DNA of 64,000 nt from Neorhizobium sp. (GTDB lineage Bacteria; Pseudomonadota; Alphaproteobacteria; Rhizobiales; Rhizobiaceae), in assembly GCA_028283725.1 (NCBI GenBank), contig JAPWKC010000003.1, forward strand, positions 744,001 to 808,000, in the 5' to 3' direction. The notes under the pieces were generated by a model. It worked only from the letters and a program-made list of their open reading frames with translations. It was not told where the DNA came from and did no database searches. Below, in pieces: positions 1-10,454 of the stretch. Each line of letters opens with the position of its first letter. Position 1 is the first letter of the stretch. A program made the translations under genes and the position numbers.

Positions 1-195
1 TGCTTCGTTTCGGGCGGAGAGTGGCGCAGGCGGCCCCCGTCTGTCAATCCGGGGAAGGGATTGGGGTGTCCGGCGCGTGCTGACGAGAGGGCGGTGCCGC
101 CTTTTCCAAAACCTCTCCCGAAACCGGGCGGTCAAGGGAAGGCAGCCCCTGCGCTCAAAGTGAAGGATTGACCGGAGCAGGGAGGGGTTGCCGTC

Positions 196-1347
196 TCACT
201 CCACCGGGCGGAACGGCATCAGGTGGATTGCCGGGCTCGAAACGGCGATCACCTTGAAAAGCTCGCCCATCTTGCCGGCACCTTCGCCCGCCAGCCGGTC
301 GACGGCTGAAGCGATGAGGCGCTGTTCCGGCGGCTCCCTGTCCTTTGCCAGTACGGTGGCGCGTTCGGCGATGCCGAGACCGTAGAGGAACTCCCCCTGC
401 CGCAGGCCGCCGTTCAGATGCACGCCCGTGTCGCGGGCGATGCGGGCGAGATCCTCGAAATCCACATGGCTCGTCAGGTCGGCCTCGCCGGGATGAGCCA
501 GCGCGGCATCGAAATCATGGTTGCGGATCGCCTGCAGCGTGTCGCCGAAGCTTGTGACCATATGGCCGTAGTCGATGACCACGGCCGTGCCGCCATGGGT
601 GCGCAGGCGCTCGCTCAGCGTCTGCATCACGGCCTGACGGGCAGGCGCATATTCGAAGATCGTGCCGTCCGGCACGCGGCCCGTCTCGCCCGGCAGGAGC
701 GAGGGGTCGAGCGTGGCGATGCCGATGGTGAAGGTCAGCGCGTCATCCGCGTCGAGACCGACCATGCGCTCGCGAAAGCCGGTCTTGGTCTGGACGAACT
801 GGCGGATCGGGATCGCATCGAAGAGCTCGTTTGCGGCGATCAGGGTGAAACCTTCCGGGACCTGATCGAAGCTGCCGTGCCAGGAAATCTTGGTGGAATA
901 GGTTTCGAGCGTGACACGCTGGACGCCGCGCAGGCGCTCGCTGGTTTCCACCAGATGCACTTCCAGCGTTTCGAAGAGCGGCGGGGCGAGCTTGGCAATG
1001 ACCCGCAGCATGTCGGCCATCATCGTGCCGCGGCCGGGGCCGATCTCGACGAGCTTGACCGGCGTCGGCGCACCGTGCTGTTGCCAGGCATGCACCATGA
1101 AGACGCCGATCATCTCGCCGAAGAGCTGGCTGATCTCGGGCGCGGTGATGAAGTCGCCATGGGCGCCGAAGGGTTCGCGCGTCTGGTAATAGCCGTAGTC
1201 AGGGTCGGCGAGGCAGAGCGCGAAATAATCGGTGACGCTGATCGGCCCATGGGCGCGGATCAGGTTGGCGATCCGGCCGGCAAGCGGCGTCATGGCCGGG
1301 ACTGCTGGCGTCGGAGCGTCGGGCGAGGGGTCTGCGGGCGTTGTCAC
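196..1347 (-). CDS. MidA/NDUFAF7-family SAM-dependent methyltransferase
   Basis: Predicted class I SAM-dependent methyltransferase of the MidA/NDUFAF7 type (COG1565), 383 residues. The segment GDFITAPEISQLFGE (about residues 64-78) and the glycine-rich SAM loop VEIGPGRGTMMADML (about 100-114) are typical of the family. The mitochondrial relative methylates a complex I subunit; the bacterial substrate is generally not established. The gene starts 16 bases after the lgt stop on the same strand, so the two are probably co-transcribed. In many rhizobia a pgeF-like gene follows; the last 195 bases of the window edge show no clear coding start for one. Start ATG at 1347 is the first in frame and fits the usual length. 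Confidence 0.88.
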   Translation of the reverse strand: MTTPADPSPDAPTPAVPAMTPLAGRIANLIRAHGPISVTDYFALCLADPDYGYYQTREPFGAHGDFITAPEISQLFGEMIGVFMVHAWQQHGAPTPVKLVEIGPGRGTMMADMLRVIAKLAPPLFETLEVHLVETSERLRGVQRVTLETYSTKISWHGSFDQVPEGFTLIAANELFDAIPIRQFVQTKTGFRERMVGLDADDALTFTIGIATLDPSLLPGETGRVPDGTIFEYAPARQAVMQTLSERLRTHGGTAVVIDYGHMVTSFGDTLQAIRNHDFDAALAHPGEADLTSHVDFEDLARIARDTGVHLNGGLRQGEFLYGLGIAERATVLAKDREPPEQRLIASAVDRLAGEGAGKMGELFKVIAVSSPAIHLMPFRPVE

Positions 1348-1363
1348 CGGGGCGGCCTCCGTC

Positions 1364-2248
1364 TCAAACCTTTGCCGGATTGTCCGTCTTGCCCGCGGCG
1401 GCCCTGGTCGAGGCTGCCGTGCGGCGGGCGCGGATGATCGCCCAGATGCCGAGAAGGATCATCGGCAGCGACAGGACCTGACCCATGGTCAGCCAGTTGG
1501 TACCGAGCAGGTAGCCGAGCTGCGCATCGGGCTCGCGGAAGAATTCCACGAAGATGCGCGACAGGCCGTAGCCGATGATGAAAATGCCGGAAATCGTGCC
1601 GGGTACGCGCAGCGCCTTGAAGCCGAGCGCCAGAACGCCGAGGACGATCAGGAGCACGATGCCTTCCAGCCCTGCTTCGTAAAGCTGGCTCGGATGGCGC
1701 GGGAAGGGACCGCCGGTCGGGAAGACGATCGCCCAGGGCATGCTGCTCAAGCGTCCCCAGAGTTCGCCGTTGATGAAGTTGGCGATGCGGCCGAAAAACA
1801 GGCCAAGCGGCACGACGGTCGCGACCGTATCGAACATCGACCAGACGGGAATGTTATTGCGGCGGGCAAAGATCAGCATGGCAAGCGTCGAGCCGATCAG
1901 GCCGCCATGGAAGGACATGCCGCCATTCCAGATCTGCAGCGCCTTCCATGGGTCGGCGGCATAAACGGGCAGGTCGTAGAACAGCACGTAGCCCGTGCGC
2001 CCGCCGATGACGATGCCGGCGGCGGCCCAGACGAGAAAGTCGTCCAGATGGGCGCGGGTCATCGGCGGCTGGCCGTCTTTCCACAATGCAGGGTTCGAGA
2101 TGAGGCGGCGGGCATAGAGCCAGCCGAGCATGATGCCCGCGACATAGGCCAGCCCGTACCAGTGAACCGAAAGCGGCCCGATGGCAAAGGCGACCGGATC
2201 GATATCCGGGAAGGGGATCAGCGCGAAAAGATGAAGTGCTTCGTACAA
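1364..2248 (-). CDS. lgt: Prolipoprotein diacylglyceryl transferase
   Basis: Inner-membrane enzyme that moves a diacylglyceryl group from phosphatidylglycerol to the lipobox cysteine of prolipoproteins, the first step of lipoprotein maturation. The protein has 294 residues with about seven hydrophobic segments. Family signatures are visible: HGGLIGS (about 114-120) and [12 protein letters not shown] (about 154-165), the Lgt signature with the essential Arg and Asn. The tail is basic and Ala-rich. It is first in a two-gene unit with the methyltransferase downstream. Length and motifs match the family well. Confidence 0.96.
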   Translation of the reverse strand: MYEALHLFALIPFPDIDPVAFAIGPLSVHWYGLAYVAGIMLGWLYARRLISNPALWKDGQPPMTRAHLDDFLVWAAAGIVIGGRTGYVLFYDLPVYAADPWKALQIWNGGMSFHGGLIGSTLAMLIFARRNNIPVWSMFDTVATVVPLGLFFGRIANFINGELWGRLSSMPWAIVFPTGGPFPRHPSQLYEAGLEGIVLLIVLGVLALGFKALRVPGTISGIFIIGYGLSRIFVEFFREPDAQLGYLLGTNWLTMGQVLSLPMILLGIWAIIRARRTAASTRAAAGKTDNPAKV

Positions 2249-2474
2249 GTTACAGGGTTCTCGAGCTTGGCGCGATCGCGCCTTGGGGGCGGCCTTGCCT
2301 ATTCAAGGGCGAAGATGGCGATGCTGTGACGGTGGGTCAAGGCGAATCTCGTTGTGGCACACAGCAAGCGGTGGATGATGCTTGCAAGCAGCCGGGATAG
2401 GCCCTACTTCAAATGCCATGACCTTTAAGGCCGGCGCATCCATCATGCCGGCAGCATTGCTGGAGAACAGAACC

Positions 2475-2732
2475 ATGTCGACCGGAACGAACAAGATCTT
2501 CGACGATTTCGCCCGTCTGATGACCGATGCCGCCGGTGCGGCGCAGGGCGTTCGCAAGGAAGTCGAGACCGCCTTTCACGCGCAGGCCGAGCGGTTCATG
2601 AACGGCATGGACCTCGTCAAGCGCGAGGAATTCGAAGCCGTCCGCGAAATGGCCGCCCGCGCCCGCGACGAAAACGATGCGCTGAAGGCCCGTATCGAGG
2701 CGCTGGAAGCCAGGCTCGCCGACAAGGGCTGA
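2475..2732 (+). CDS. UbiK/BMFP accessory factor family protein
   Basis: Small 85-residue protein of the membrane-fusogenic/UbiK family (formerly DUF526). Family members form coiled-coil trimers, and the enterobacterial member assists ubiquinone biosynthesis. The start at 2475 is chosen over an upstream in-frame ATG because GGAG lies about 9 bases before it and the protein then begins MSTGTNKIFDDFARL, the family-like N-terminus. The C-terminal half (REEFEAVREMAARARDENDA) is a predicted coiled coil. It is divergent from lgt. Confidence 0.85.
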   Translation: MSTGTNKIFDDFARLMTDAAGAAQGVRKEVETAFHAQAERFMNGMDLVKREEFEAVREMAARARDENDALKARIEALEARLADKG

Positions 2733-2809
2733 CGGGTTGAGGCGCAGCTGACGGGGCCTGCCGGCCGCCTCACGCGGCGCCTGACCCGTGCGTTACCGGA
2801 AATCGAGAC

Positions 2810-4017
<1,208 letters not shown>

Positions 4018-4518
4018 CACCGTTGCTTTTTTATGGCGCGGACGTCGCTGACGAGATGCCGGCATGCGCGGTGGCCTGGTCTCGCCTGCGGAGACGATCG
4101 GTGCGTTTGTGCGATTCCCGCCGGGTTTGCCCCCGTCTGCCCATTCGTGCGTCCTGAAATCGTTCTTCCAGGCCCCTTGCCATGCCCTCTTGCGCGGCCG
4201 AATCGTCAAAAAAATCAGACCTGTGGACACTGCCAAAAAAGCGAGCGTTGAGAGTCGGTTAAGCATTCCTGCTGATCTCGATCGGCAACATCTATCCACG
4301 GTAGATTTCGCAAAAACAGGGGGCGGGGGGTGGTTCCGGCAACCGGTCTAGCTACACTGATTTTAAAGGATGATTCGAAACGGATCGTAAGGTTCGGACA
4401 GGTTCGCTGCGTTAGCATGGCGGTGTCGGGCGATCATCTGAAATGTTGTTCCCGGATGGTGTCCGCGTGTTTCGTGTATCGCACAGATCCGCAATCATTC
4501 CGGTTAAAAAGGTGCCGC
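4018..4518. other. Non-coding stretch: IS110 right flank plus leader of the YbjN-proC unit
   Basis: About 500 bases without a convincing gene. The first part must contain the right end of the IS element, but no clear boundary is visible; a short AACACC just after the transposase stop mirrors GGTGTT at 2898-2903 on the left, which is too short to be conclusive. The second part, AT-richer with several A-runs near 4208-4320, probably carries the promoter for the YbjN gene. Confidence 0.5.
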
Positions 4519-5019
4519 ATGAGCCTGATGGAAATGGAAATTGAACGCCAGTCGAACCCGGTCGATATGATCGAGTTCGTTGCCGCCTCGAATGACTGGA
4601 CGTTCGAACGTTCGGGCGAGGACGAAATCGCCATGACCGTGGAAGGCCGCTGGGCGGACTATCATGTGTCGTTTTCGTGGATGGAGGATTTCGAGGCGCT
4701 GCATCTGGCCTGCGCCTTCGACCTGAAGATCCCCGACATCCGCGTCAACGAGGTCATCCGGCTTCTCTCCTTCGTCAACGGCCAGACGCTGATGGGGCAT
4801 TTCGATCTGTGGCGGCAGGAAGACGTGATCATCTTCCGTCAGTCGCTTCTGCTGTGCGGTGGCGCCGAGCCGACCAATCAACAGGTCGAGGTGCTGCTGT
4901 CGAGCGCGCTTGAGGCCTGCGAAAGCTATTTCCAGGCGTTTCAGTTCGTCGTCTGGTCGGGCATGGAAGCAAAAGCTGCGATGGATTGCGTTCTCTTTGA
5001 AACGGTCGGTGAAGCCTGA
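4519..5019 (+). CDS. YbjN domain-containing protein
   Basis: 166-residue protein of the YbjN family. The fold resembles type III secretion chaperones, and in enterobacteria the family affects motility and stress traits; no enzymatic role is known. The start MSLMEMEIERQSNP is chosen over an upstream start at 4330 because the conserved part begins here. Family-like segments include VEGRWADYHVSFSWMEDFEAL and the acidic/aromatic C-terminal region. The stop overlaps the proC start by one base (TGATG), so the genes are translationally coupled, an arrangement common in rhizobia. Confidence 0.87.
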   Translation: MSLMEMEIERQSNPVDMIEFVAASNDWTFERSGEDEIAMTVEGRWADYHVSFSWMEDFEALHLACAFDLKIPDIRVNEVIRLLSFVNGQTLMGHFDLWRQEDVIIFRQSLLLCGGAEPTNQQVEVLLSSALEACESYFQAFQFVVWSGMEAKAAMDCVLFETVGEA

Positions 5020-5831
5020 TGGTTTCCGTCGGTCATGTGGTTCTGGTCGGCGCCGGCAATATGGGCGGCGCGCTTCTCTCCGGCTGGCTTGCCAATGGCA
5101 TTGCCGGCTCGTCGGTGACGGTCATCGACCCGTCGCCGTCCGAGGCGATGCAGGCGATGATTTCGAAGGCGGGCGCCACACATCATTCGACCCTGCCGGA
5201 CGGGCTTGCCGCCGATATCCTGTTTCTCGCGGTCAAGCCGCAGCTGATGGAAAAGGTTCTGCCGGGCCTGAAGCCGCTCGTCGGCGAGACCACTGTCGTG
5301 GTCTCGATTGCCGCCGGCACGACGCTTGCCTTTCTCACACGCCAGCTCGGCGAGGCCGGCATGGTGCGCGCCATGCCGAACACGCCGGCGATGATCGGCC
5401 GCGGCGTCACCGGCGCCTATGCTAATCCGAAGGTCTCGGATGCACAGCGCGATGCGGTCCAGGCGCTTCTGAAGGTCAGCGGGCCGGTCGAGTGGGTGTC
5501 TTCGGAAGCGGATATCGATTCTGTCACCGCGGTTTCGGGCAGCGGCCCGGCCTATGTCTTCTATCTCGTCGAGTGCATGGCGGAAGCTGGTCGCAAGCTG
5601 GGCCTTCCCGAAGACGTCGCCATGCGGCTGGCGCGTGAAACGGTGTCGGGTGCGGGCGAGCTTCTCAACCGCTCGCCGGACATCGCATCCAAGCTTCGCC
5701 AGAACGTCACGTCTCCAGGGGGGACGACCGCTGCGGCGCTTTCCGTGTTGATGGCGGATGACGGCATGCAGCCTCTGTTCGACAAGGCGCTCGAAGCGGC
5801 GCGCACGCGGGCGCAGGAACTGGGCGGCTGA
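5019..5831 (+). CDS. proC: Pyrroline-5-carboxylate reductase
   Basis: Catalyses the last step of proline synthesis, NAD(P)H-dependent reduction of 1-pyrroline-5-carboxylate, in the cytoplasm. 270 residues, the normal length. The Rossmann dinucleotide motif VGAGNMGGALLSGW is at the N-terminus, followed by AVKPQLM, and the P5CR signature region contains SGSGPAYVFYLVE and SPGGTTAAAL. It overlaps the YbjN stop by one base and is followed by a hairpin terminator, so it is the last gene of a two-gene unit. Confidence 0.96.
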   Translation: MVSVGHVVLVGAGNMGGALLSGWLANGIAGSSVTVIDPSPSEAMQAMISKAGATHHSTLPDGLAADILFLAVKPQLMEKVLPGLKPLVGETTVVVSIAAGTTLAFLTRQLGEAGMVRAMPNTPAMIGRGVTGAYANPKVSDAQRDAVQALLKVSGPVEWVSSEADIDSVTAVSGSGPAYVFYLVECMAEAGRKLGLPEDVAMRLARETVSGAGELLNRSPDIASKLRQNVTSPGGTTAAALSVLMADDGMQPLFDKALEAARTRAQELGG

Positions 5832-5889
5832 CGTCTGCCGTGTCTGCACCGCGCGTGATGTCCGATACGCCGTCTTTGCTGTTTCATTG

Positions 5890-5923
5890 CCCGTCGCGAC
5901 CGTGAAGGTTGCGGCGGGTTTTT
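5890..5923 (+). terminator. Rho-independent terminator after proC
   Basis: A 12-bp stem allowing two G-U pairs (arms 5890-5901 and 5907-5918) with a 5-base loop GTGAA is followed directly by TTTTT. Confidence 0.85.
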
Positions 5924-5971
5924 CATGCCGGTATGTCTCACCGGAAAAGAACAACGGGGAATTTGAACCAC

Positions 5972-6334
5972 ATGTCCGAACCAGTATCCGAGGCCAGCAG
6001 CCAGATCACCTATGGCGATTTCGAGAAGGTCGATATCCGCGTCGGCACGATCATCGAGGCAGAGCCTTTTCCCGAAGCGCGCAAGCCGGCAATCAAGGTG
6101 AAGATCGATTTTGGGCCTGAGATCGGCATCAAGAAATCCTCGGCGCAGATCACCGTGCATTACACGCCGGAAAGCCTTGTCGGCCGTCAGGTTCTGGGCG
6201 TCGTCAATTTTCCGCCGCGACAGATCGGGCCGTTCCGCTCCGAGGTGCTGACACTCGGTTTCGAGGACGAGAATGGCGCGATCGTTCTGGCCGCCGTCGA
6301 GCAGCCGGTGCCGAACGGCAAGAAGATGATGTGA
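5972..6334 (+). CDS. csaA: CsaA-like tRNA-binding protein
   Basis: 120-residue protein with a single tRNA-binding (EMAP II/OB-fold) domain, as in CsaA, which has been described as a secretion-linked chaperone and tRNA-binding protein. The start at 5972 follows GGGGA at 5956-5960; an upstream start at 5909 reads through a non-conserved stretch. Domain signatures are [48 protein letters not shown] and the C-terminal PNGKKMM. It lies just downstream of the proC terminator and so likely has its own promoter. Confidence 0.9.
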   Translation: MSEPVSEASSQITYGDFEKVDIRVGTIIEAEPFPEARKPAIKVKIDFGPEIGIKKSSAQITVHYTPESLVGRQVLGVVNFPPRQIGPFRSEVLTLGFEDENGAIVLAAVEQPVPNGKKMM

Positions 6335-6384
6335 CCGGGTGAAGTTCCACGGTGAAGCGGTCTGCAAATACGCCTCACCGGATG

Positions 6385-7614
6385 TCAGGACGCGGCGGGC
6401 TGCACCAGGCCCGCAACCGGACGGACGGCGATGCGGAAGCATGCCTGGCTGACGATACAGGCCGTGACGACGACGATGGCCGCCGCCAGCGCATGGTCGG
6501 CGATCAGGCCGGTTCCGGCCGTCGCCAGCGCGCCGATCACCATCTGGAAGAAACCGTAGAGGCCGGAGGCCGAGCCGGCCACGAGCGGATTGACGCCGAT
6601 CGCTTCCGCCATGGCGGCCGGCGAGGCTATTCCTGCGCCAAGCGTGTAGACCAGCATGGCGGCGATGACGCCGATCACGGTGAGTTCGGAGCGAGAGGCG
6701 ATCCAGATCAGAAACAGGCCGGCGGCAAGGCTGATCAGGTTTGCCGACAGAAGACGACGGACAGGCACACGCCCGACGAGCCGGCTGGCAATCAGATTGC
6801 CGAACCAATAGCCGAGGACGATCACGCCGAGATAGACGCCGACTTCGGTCGCCGGGCGATGCAACTGCTCGACGAAGAGAAATGGCGCGGCACCGATGAA
6901 GGCATACATGGACGTGGTGGCGCAGCTTCCACCGATCGCAAAGCCGAGGAAAGCCGGCGTGCGCAAAAGCAGAACGTAATTGCGGGCAACGAGCCTGAAG
7001 CTCTGGTCCTTCGCCATTTTCGAGGTTTCAGGCAGGATCCGCCAGGCGCAGATCATGTTGCAGGCGCCAAGAAGACAGAGAAAGGCAAAGATTGCCCGCC
7101 ACCCGGCGATGCCTGCCAGAAGCGACCCGAAGACCGGCGCAAGGCCGGGGCCGATCGCCACCATCAGGTTCATCATCGCAAGCCGGCGGGTGGATTCGGC
7201 CGAGGCCGAGGTGTCGCGGACGATGGCACGGCCGATGACGAGGCCGGTGCCGCCGCCAAGCGCCTGAAACAGGCGGGCTGCGATCAGCATGTGGATGTCG
7301 CTGGCAAACAGCGCCGCGATGCTTGCCAGCGTGTAGACGACGAGGCCGGCCATCAGGACCGGGCGCCGGCCATAGCGATCGGAAATCGGCCCGTAGACCA
7401 GCTGTCCGGCAGCAAGGCCCAGAATGTAGATGCTGATCGTGGACTGCATCTCGGCAGCACCCGCATGCAGCGATTGGCCGGCAATCGGCAGGACGGGCAC
7501 GAAAATATGCATGGCCAGCGTGCCGCTGAAGGTGATCAGAGCCAGAAGCCAGAGGGTCGGAACGCGGCTCTCCTGCACCGTGTCAGGGGCGGCGCCGGCA
7601 TCAGTCGTCTTCAT
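6385..7614 (-). CDS. Bcr/CflA-type multidrug efflux MFS transporter
   Basis: 409-residue, 12-segment major facilitator protein of the drug:H+ antiporter-1 Bcr/CflA group. Family features are the N-terminal PTLWLLALITFSGTLAMHIF, YILGLAAGQLVYGPISDRYGRRP (loop 2-3 motif) and GRAIVRD. It is downstream of, and overlaps by 14 bases, a MarR-type regulator, so both are probably one operon controlled by that regulator. The exported compound cannot be predicted. Confidence 0.9.
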   Translation of the reverse strand: MKTTDAGAAPDTVQESRVPTLWLLALITFSGTLAMHIFVPVLPIAGQSLHAGAAEMQSTISIYILGLAAGQLVYGPISDRYGRRPVLMAGLVVYTLASIAALFASDIHMLIAARLFQALGGGTGLVIGRAIVRDTSASAESTRRLAMMNLMVAIGPGLAPVFGSLLAGIAGWRAIFAFLCLLGACNMICAWRILPETSKMAKDQSFRLVARNYVLLLRTPAFLGFAIGGSCATTSMYAFIGAAPFLFVEQLHRPATEVGVYLGVIVLGYWFGNLIASRLVGRVPVRRLLSANLISLAAGLFLIWIASRSELTVIGVIAAMLVYTLGAGIASPAAMAEAIGVNPLVAGSASGLYGFFQMVIGALATAGTGLIADHALAAAIVVVTACIVSQACFRIAVRPVAGLVQPAAS

Positions 7615-8068
7615 CTTCGTTCCCGAGCGTCTTCAATCTGGCCTTGATATGCAGGAGAACCTTGTGTGTCACCTCGATCTCGTCTTCGGACAGGCCCTCG
7701 AGAAGCTCGCTGCGGACGGAATTCGTCGCTGCTTCCACCTGTTCGATCACGCCGTGGGCGGCGGGGAGAGGATGGATCGTCTTGACGCGCCGGTCGGTCG
7801 GCTCGTCGCGCCGTTCGGCAAGACCTGCTGCTTCCAGCGCATCGATCAGCCTAACGACGGAGGAATTGTCCAGCGACAGGATCGAGGCCAGATCCTTCTG
7901 GCGCATCGGCGTCTCGGCATTGGCGAGATAGAGAAGCGGCAACCACGTCGCTTCCGTCAGCCCGAACGGGCGCAGTTTCCCGTCGACGGCCTTGCGCCAC
8001 TGTCGTGCGACCTGACCGAGCAGCCGGGCGACTGCGACACGGACGGCGGAATTTTCGTGATTTTGCAT
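7601..8068 (-). CDS. MarR-family transcriptional regulator of the adjacent exporter
   Basis: 155-residue winged-helix protein. The recognition part reads MRQKDLASILSLDNSSVVRLIDALE and the wing is RRDEPTDRRVKTIHP, both typical of MarR proteins. It overlaps the exporter gene, and an imperfect palindrome covers its own promoter, so autoregulated repression relieved by a small ligand is the likely mode. The C-terminus is very acidic (NEDEDD). The ATG at 8068 has only a weak Shine-Dalgarno. Confidence 0.9.
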   Translation of the reverse strand: MQNHENSAVRVAVARLLGQVARQWRKAVDGKLRPFGLTEATWLPLLYLANAETPMRQKDLASILSLDNSSVVRLIDALEAAGLAERRDEPTDRRVKTIHPLPAAHGVIEQVEAATNSVRSELLEGLSEDEIEVTHKVLLHIKARLKTLGNEDEDD

Positions 8069-8077
8069 CTGGATCCG

Positions 8078-8121
8078 ATAGTTTGTGTGCGAATTATTGC
8101 GTCATACAACTATCTTGTAAA
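8078..8121 (-). promoter_or_regulatory. Promoter and MarR operator candidate upstream of marR
   Basis: On the minus strand TTTACA (8116-8121) and AATAAT (8093-8098) are separated by exactly 17 bases. An imperfect inverted repeat, ATAGTTTGT (8078-8086) and ACAACTAT (8106-8113), brackets the -10 box, a suitable place for MarR repression. The sequence shows the boxes; repression is inferred. Confidence 0.6.
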
Positions 8122-8172
8122 GACCGTTGTGGCGCAGGTGAGGCTTTTAGAACGTGGGCCGGGCGCGCGTCT

Positions 8173-9552
8173 TCATGCCGGAACGCGCACGATGGTGCGC
8201 AGGCCGCCGCGGGGGCTGTCATCGAGCGTGATGTTGCCGCCGTGAGAACGGGCGATGTCGAGTGCGATTGCCAGGCCGAGGCCGGTGCCGGAGGAGTCGA
8301 GATTGCGGGCCTCGTCCAGCCGGTGGAACGGCTTGAACACGTCTTCGCGGGAGACGGCCGGTATGCCGGGGCCGTCGTCGTCGAGCGTCAGCGTCAGCCA
8401 TCTTGCGCTGTGGCGGGCCTCGATATTGAGACTTGTCGCATAACGCTGGCTGTTGGAGACGAGGTTCGAGACGAGGCGCGTGAAGGCATTGGGGCGTACC
8501 GCAATCTCGTCTTCGCCCTGGATCTGGTAGGTGAGAACCTTGCCATGCATCTCGAAATCGACCCGGTAGCGTTCCAGCATATCGCTCAGGTGGAGCGTGC
8601 CGACATCCTCTTCCGCCTCACCCTTGGCGAAGGCGAGATAGCCTTCGAGCATGGACTGCATGTCGTTGACATCCTCGCTCATGCCCGACAGTTCCGGCTT
8701 GTCGCCGGCGAGTGCCAGTTGCAGCTTGAAGCGGGTCAGCACCGTGCGCAGGTCGTGGCTGATGCCGGCGAGCATGGCCGTGCGCTGTTCGATCTGGCGC
8801 TCGATCCTCTCGCGCATCTGGATGAAGGCAAGGCCGGCGCGGCGGACCTCTTCGGCGCCACGCGGCGAATAGCCTTCCGTCTTCTGACCCTTGCCGAAGC
8901 TTTCCGCAGCCTTGGCGAGCGAGACGATCGGGCGGATCTGGCCGCGCAGGAAGAGGATGGAGATGGTGACAAGAACGAGCGCGGTGCCAACCATCCAGAT
9001 CAGGAAGATATGGGTGTTGGACGCATAGGTGGAGCCGCGGCGGGCAAAGACGCGCAGCACGCGGTTGTCGAACTTGACGCGGATCTCGACGAGCCGGCTG
9101 TCACCCACCGTGTCGATCCAGAAGGGCATGTGGATCTGCTTGGTGATCTGGTCGGCCAGCGTGTCGTCGAGGATCGAGAAGAACGGCCGGGGGCGGGGCG
9201 GCGGCAGCTGGCCGTTTTCTTCAACGGCGATCGTCAGGTTCAGCGCGTCGTCGGCGATCTTGGTGATCTTGTCGTAATTGCTGTCCTGCGGGTAGGTCTT
9301 GATGACCTCGATGATGCCGGCGATATCGCCGATCGTGCCTTCCGACAGGCGTTCGGTCACGAGGCGCCAGTGACGCTCCATGAACACGGCTGCGACCACC
9401 GTCTGCAGCAGCAGCATCGGTATGATGACGATCAGCAGCGAACGGGTATAGAGGCCGGTCGGCAGGTAGCGCCGCATGACCCGGTTCAAGGGGCGCGTTC
9501 CGGGAAGGATGAAGCGGCCTTTATCCCGCTTCAGCAGATCGAAAATAGCCAT
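8173..9552 (-). CDS. EnvZ-like sensor histidine kinase
   Basis: 459-residue inner-membrane kinase. Two membrane segments (about 38-58 and 183-203) flank a periplasmic sensor region, then HAMP (about 203-255), a HisKA box GISHDLRTVLTR with phospho-acceptor H266, and an HATPase domain with NLVSNSQRYA, DDGPGIP and GTGLGLAIA. The H-box has valine where most EnvZ-like kinases have proline. It lies downstream of the PetR-type response regulator on the same strand, separated by 71 bases, and is the likely partner. Confidence 0.92.
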   Translation of the reverse strand: MAIFDLLKRDKGRFILPGTRPLNRVMRRYLPTGLYTRSLLIVIIPMLLLQTVVAAVFMERHWRLVTERLSEGTIGDIAGIIEVIKTYPQDSNYDKITKIADDALNLTIAVEENGQLPPPRPRPFFSILDDTLADQITKQIHMPFWIDTVGDSRLVEIRVKFDNRVLRVFARRGSTYASNTHIFLIWMVGTALVLVTISILFLRGQIRPIVSLAKAAESFGKGQKTEGYSPRGAEEVRRAGLAFIQMRERIERQIEQRTAMLAGISHDLRTVLTRFKLQLALAGDKPELSGMSEDVNDMQSMLEGYLAFAKGEAEEDVGTLHLSDMLERYRVDFEMHGKVLTYQIQGEDEIAVRPNAFTRLVSNLVSNSQRYATSLNIEARHSARWLTLTLDDDGPGIPAVSREDVFKPFHRLDEARNLDSSGTGLGLAIALDIARSHGGNITLDDSPRGGLRTIVRVPA

Positions 9553-9623
9553 CCTGTCGCCGGTATCCCGCCTGTTCCATTCTGTTGCGTTCGTCGAGGC
9601 ATGGCCTTCGTCGATATGTGGCG

Positions 9624-10322
9624 TCAGTCTATGCTGAGCCGGTAGCCGATGCCGCGAACCGTCTGCAGGTAGACGGGATTGGCCGGGTCATCCTCGATCT
9701 TGCGCCGCAGGCGGTTGATCTGCACGTCGATCGTGCGCTCCCCGACATCGGCATCGTCGCCGATCAGCTCGTGACGGGGGATCGTATCGCCGGCGCGCAA
9801 CGCGAAAAGCATCATGATCTCCTGCTCCCGGTCGGTCAACCGGATCGTCTCGGCCGCCTTGCGCAGTTCCTTGCGGGCAATCGAGAAGGTGAAGGGGCCG
9901 AACATGACCTGCTCGATCTTCGGCGCATCGGCAGAGGTGCTGCGGCGCAGGATGTTGTTGATGCGCAGCACGAGTTCGCGCGGATCGAACGGTTTGGACA
10001 GATAGTCGTCGGCACCGGCTTCGAGGCCGGCAATGCGGCTCTCCGCCTCGGCGCGGGCGGTGAGAAGAATGACCGGAATGGTCTTCTTCTCGTAGAGCGA
10101 CTGGGTGAGCGACAGGCCGGATTCGCCGGGCATCATCACATCGAGGATGATCAGGTCGAAATGCAGGCCGTCCAGCTTGCGGCGGGCCTCGGCCGCATCG
10201 CCGGCCACGGTGACGCGGAACCCCTGATCCATCAGATAGCGATGCAGCAGGTCGCGGATACGGCGGTCGTCATCGACCACGAGAAGGTGAGGGGCGTCGT
10301 CCGAAGGTGGAGTTTTCGTCAT
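9624..10322 (-). CDS. petR: PetR-like OmpR-family response regulator
   Basis: 232-residue two-component regulator. The receiver domain has acidic VVDDD near residues 15-19, phospho-acceptor D61 in LIILDVMMPG, T/A in LLTAR and K110 in LSKPF. The C-terminal OmpR-type winged helix ends VRGIGYRL. Position next to a MarR-like petP-type gene and a kinase matches the petP-petR arrangement described in Rhodobacter and retained in rhizobia. The symbol rests on synteny; the target genes here are unknown. Confidence 0.88.
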   Translation of the reverse strand: MTKTPPSDDAPHLLVVDDDRRIRDLLHRYLMDQGFRVTVAGDAAEARRKLDGLHFDLIILDVMMPGESGLSLTQSLYEKKTIPVILLTARAEAESRIAGLEAGADDYLSKPFDPRELVLRINNILRRSTSADAPKIEQVMFGPFTFSIARKELRKAAETIRLTDREQEIMMLFALRAGDTIPRHELIGDDADVGERTIDVQINRLRRKIEDDPANPVYLQTVRGIGYRLSID

Positions 10323-10454
10323 TGTCTTTGAGCCTTGGTTCTGGCCTCTGGTTCCAGAGCGTGCCGCGATCGTCCAGTGTCGCTACACGCATTTTATCGC
10401 TTTGTTTTTACGAATGCCTTTATCCGAAACCACTCGCCACCCGGCTAACATGCA

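Noticed and set aside
1-195. pgeF (laccase-domain) gene start after the methyltransferase
   Set aside because: It is expected from synteny, but no start codon with conserved sequence is seen in these bases.
418-1437. 339-codon plus-strand frame over the methyltransferase gene
   Set aside because: Antisense shadow of the MidA-type gene; composition is Arg/Gly/Asp-rich with no recognisable domain.
8005-9645. 546-codon plus-strand frame
   Set aside because: Antisense shadow of the sensor kinase gene, which shows complete HAMP, HisKA and HATPase motifs.
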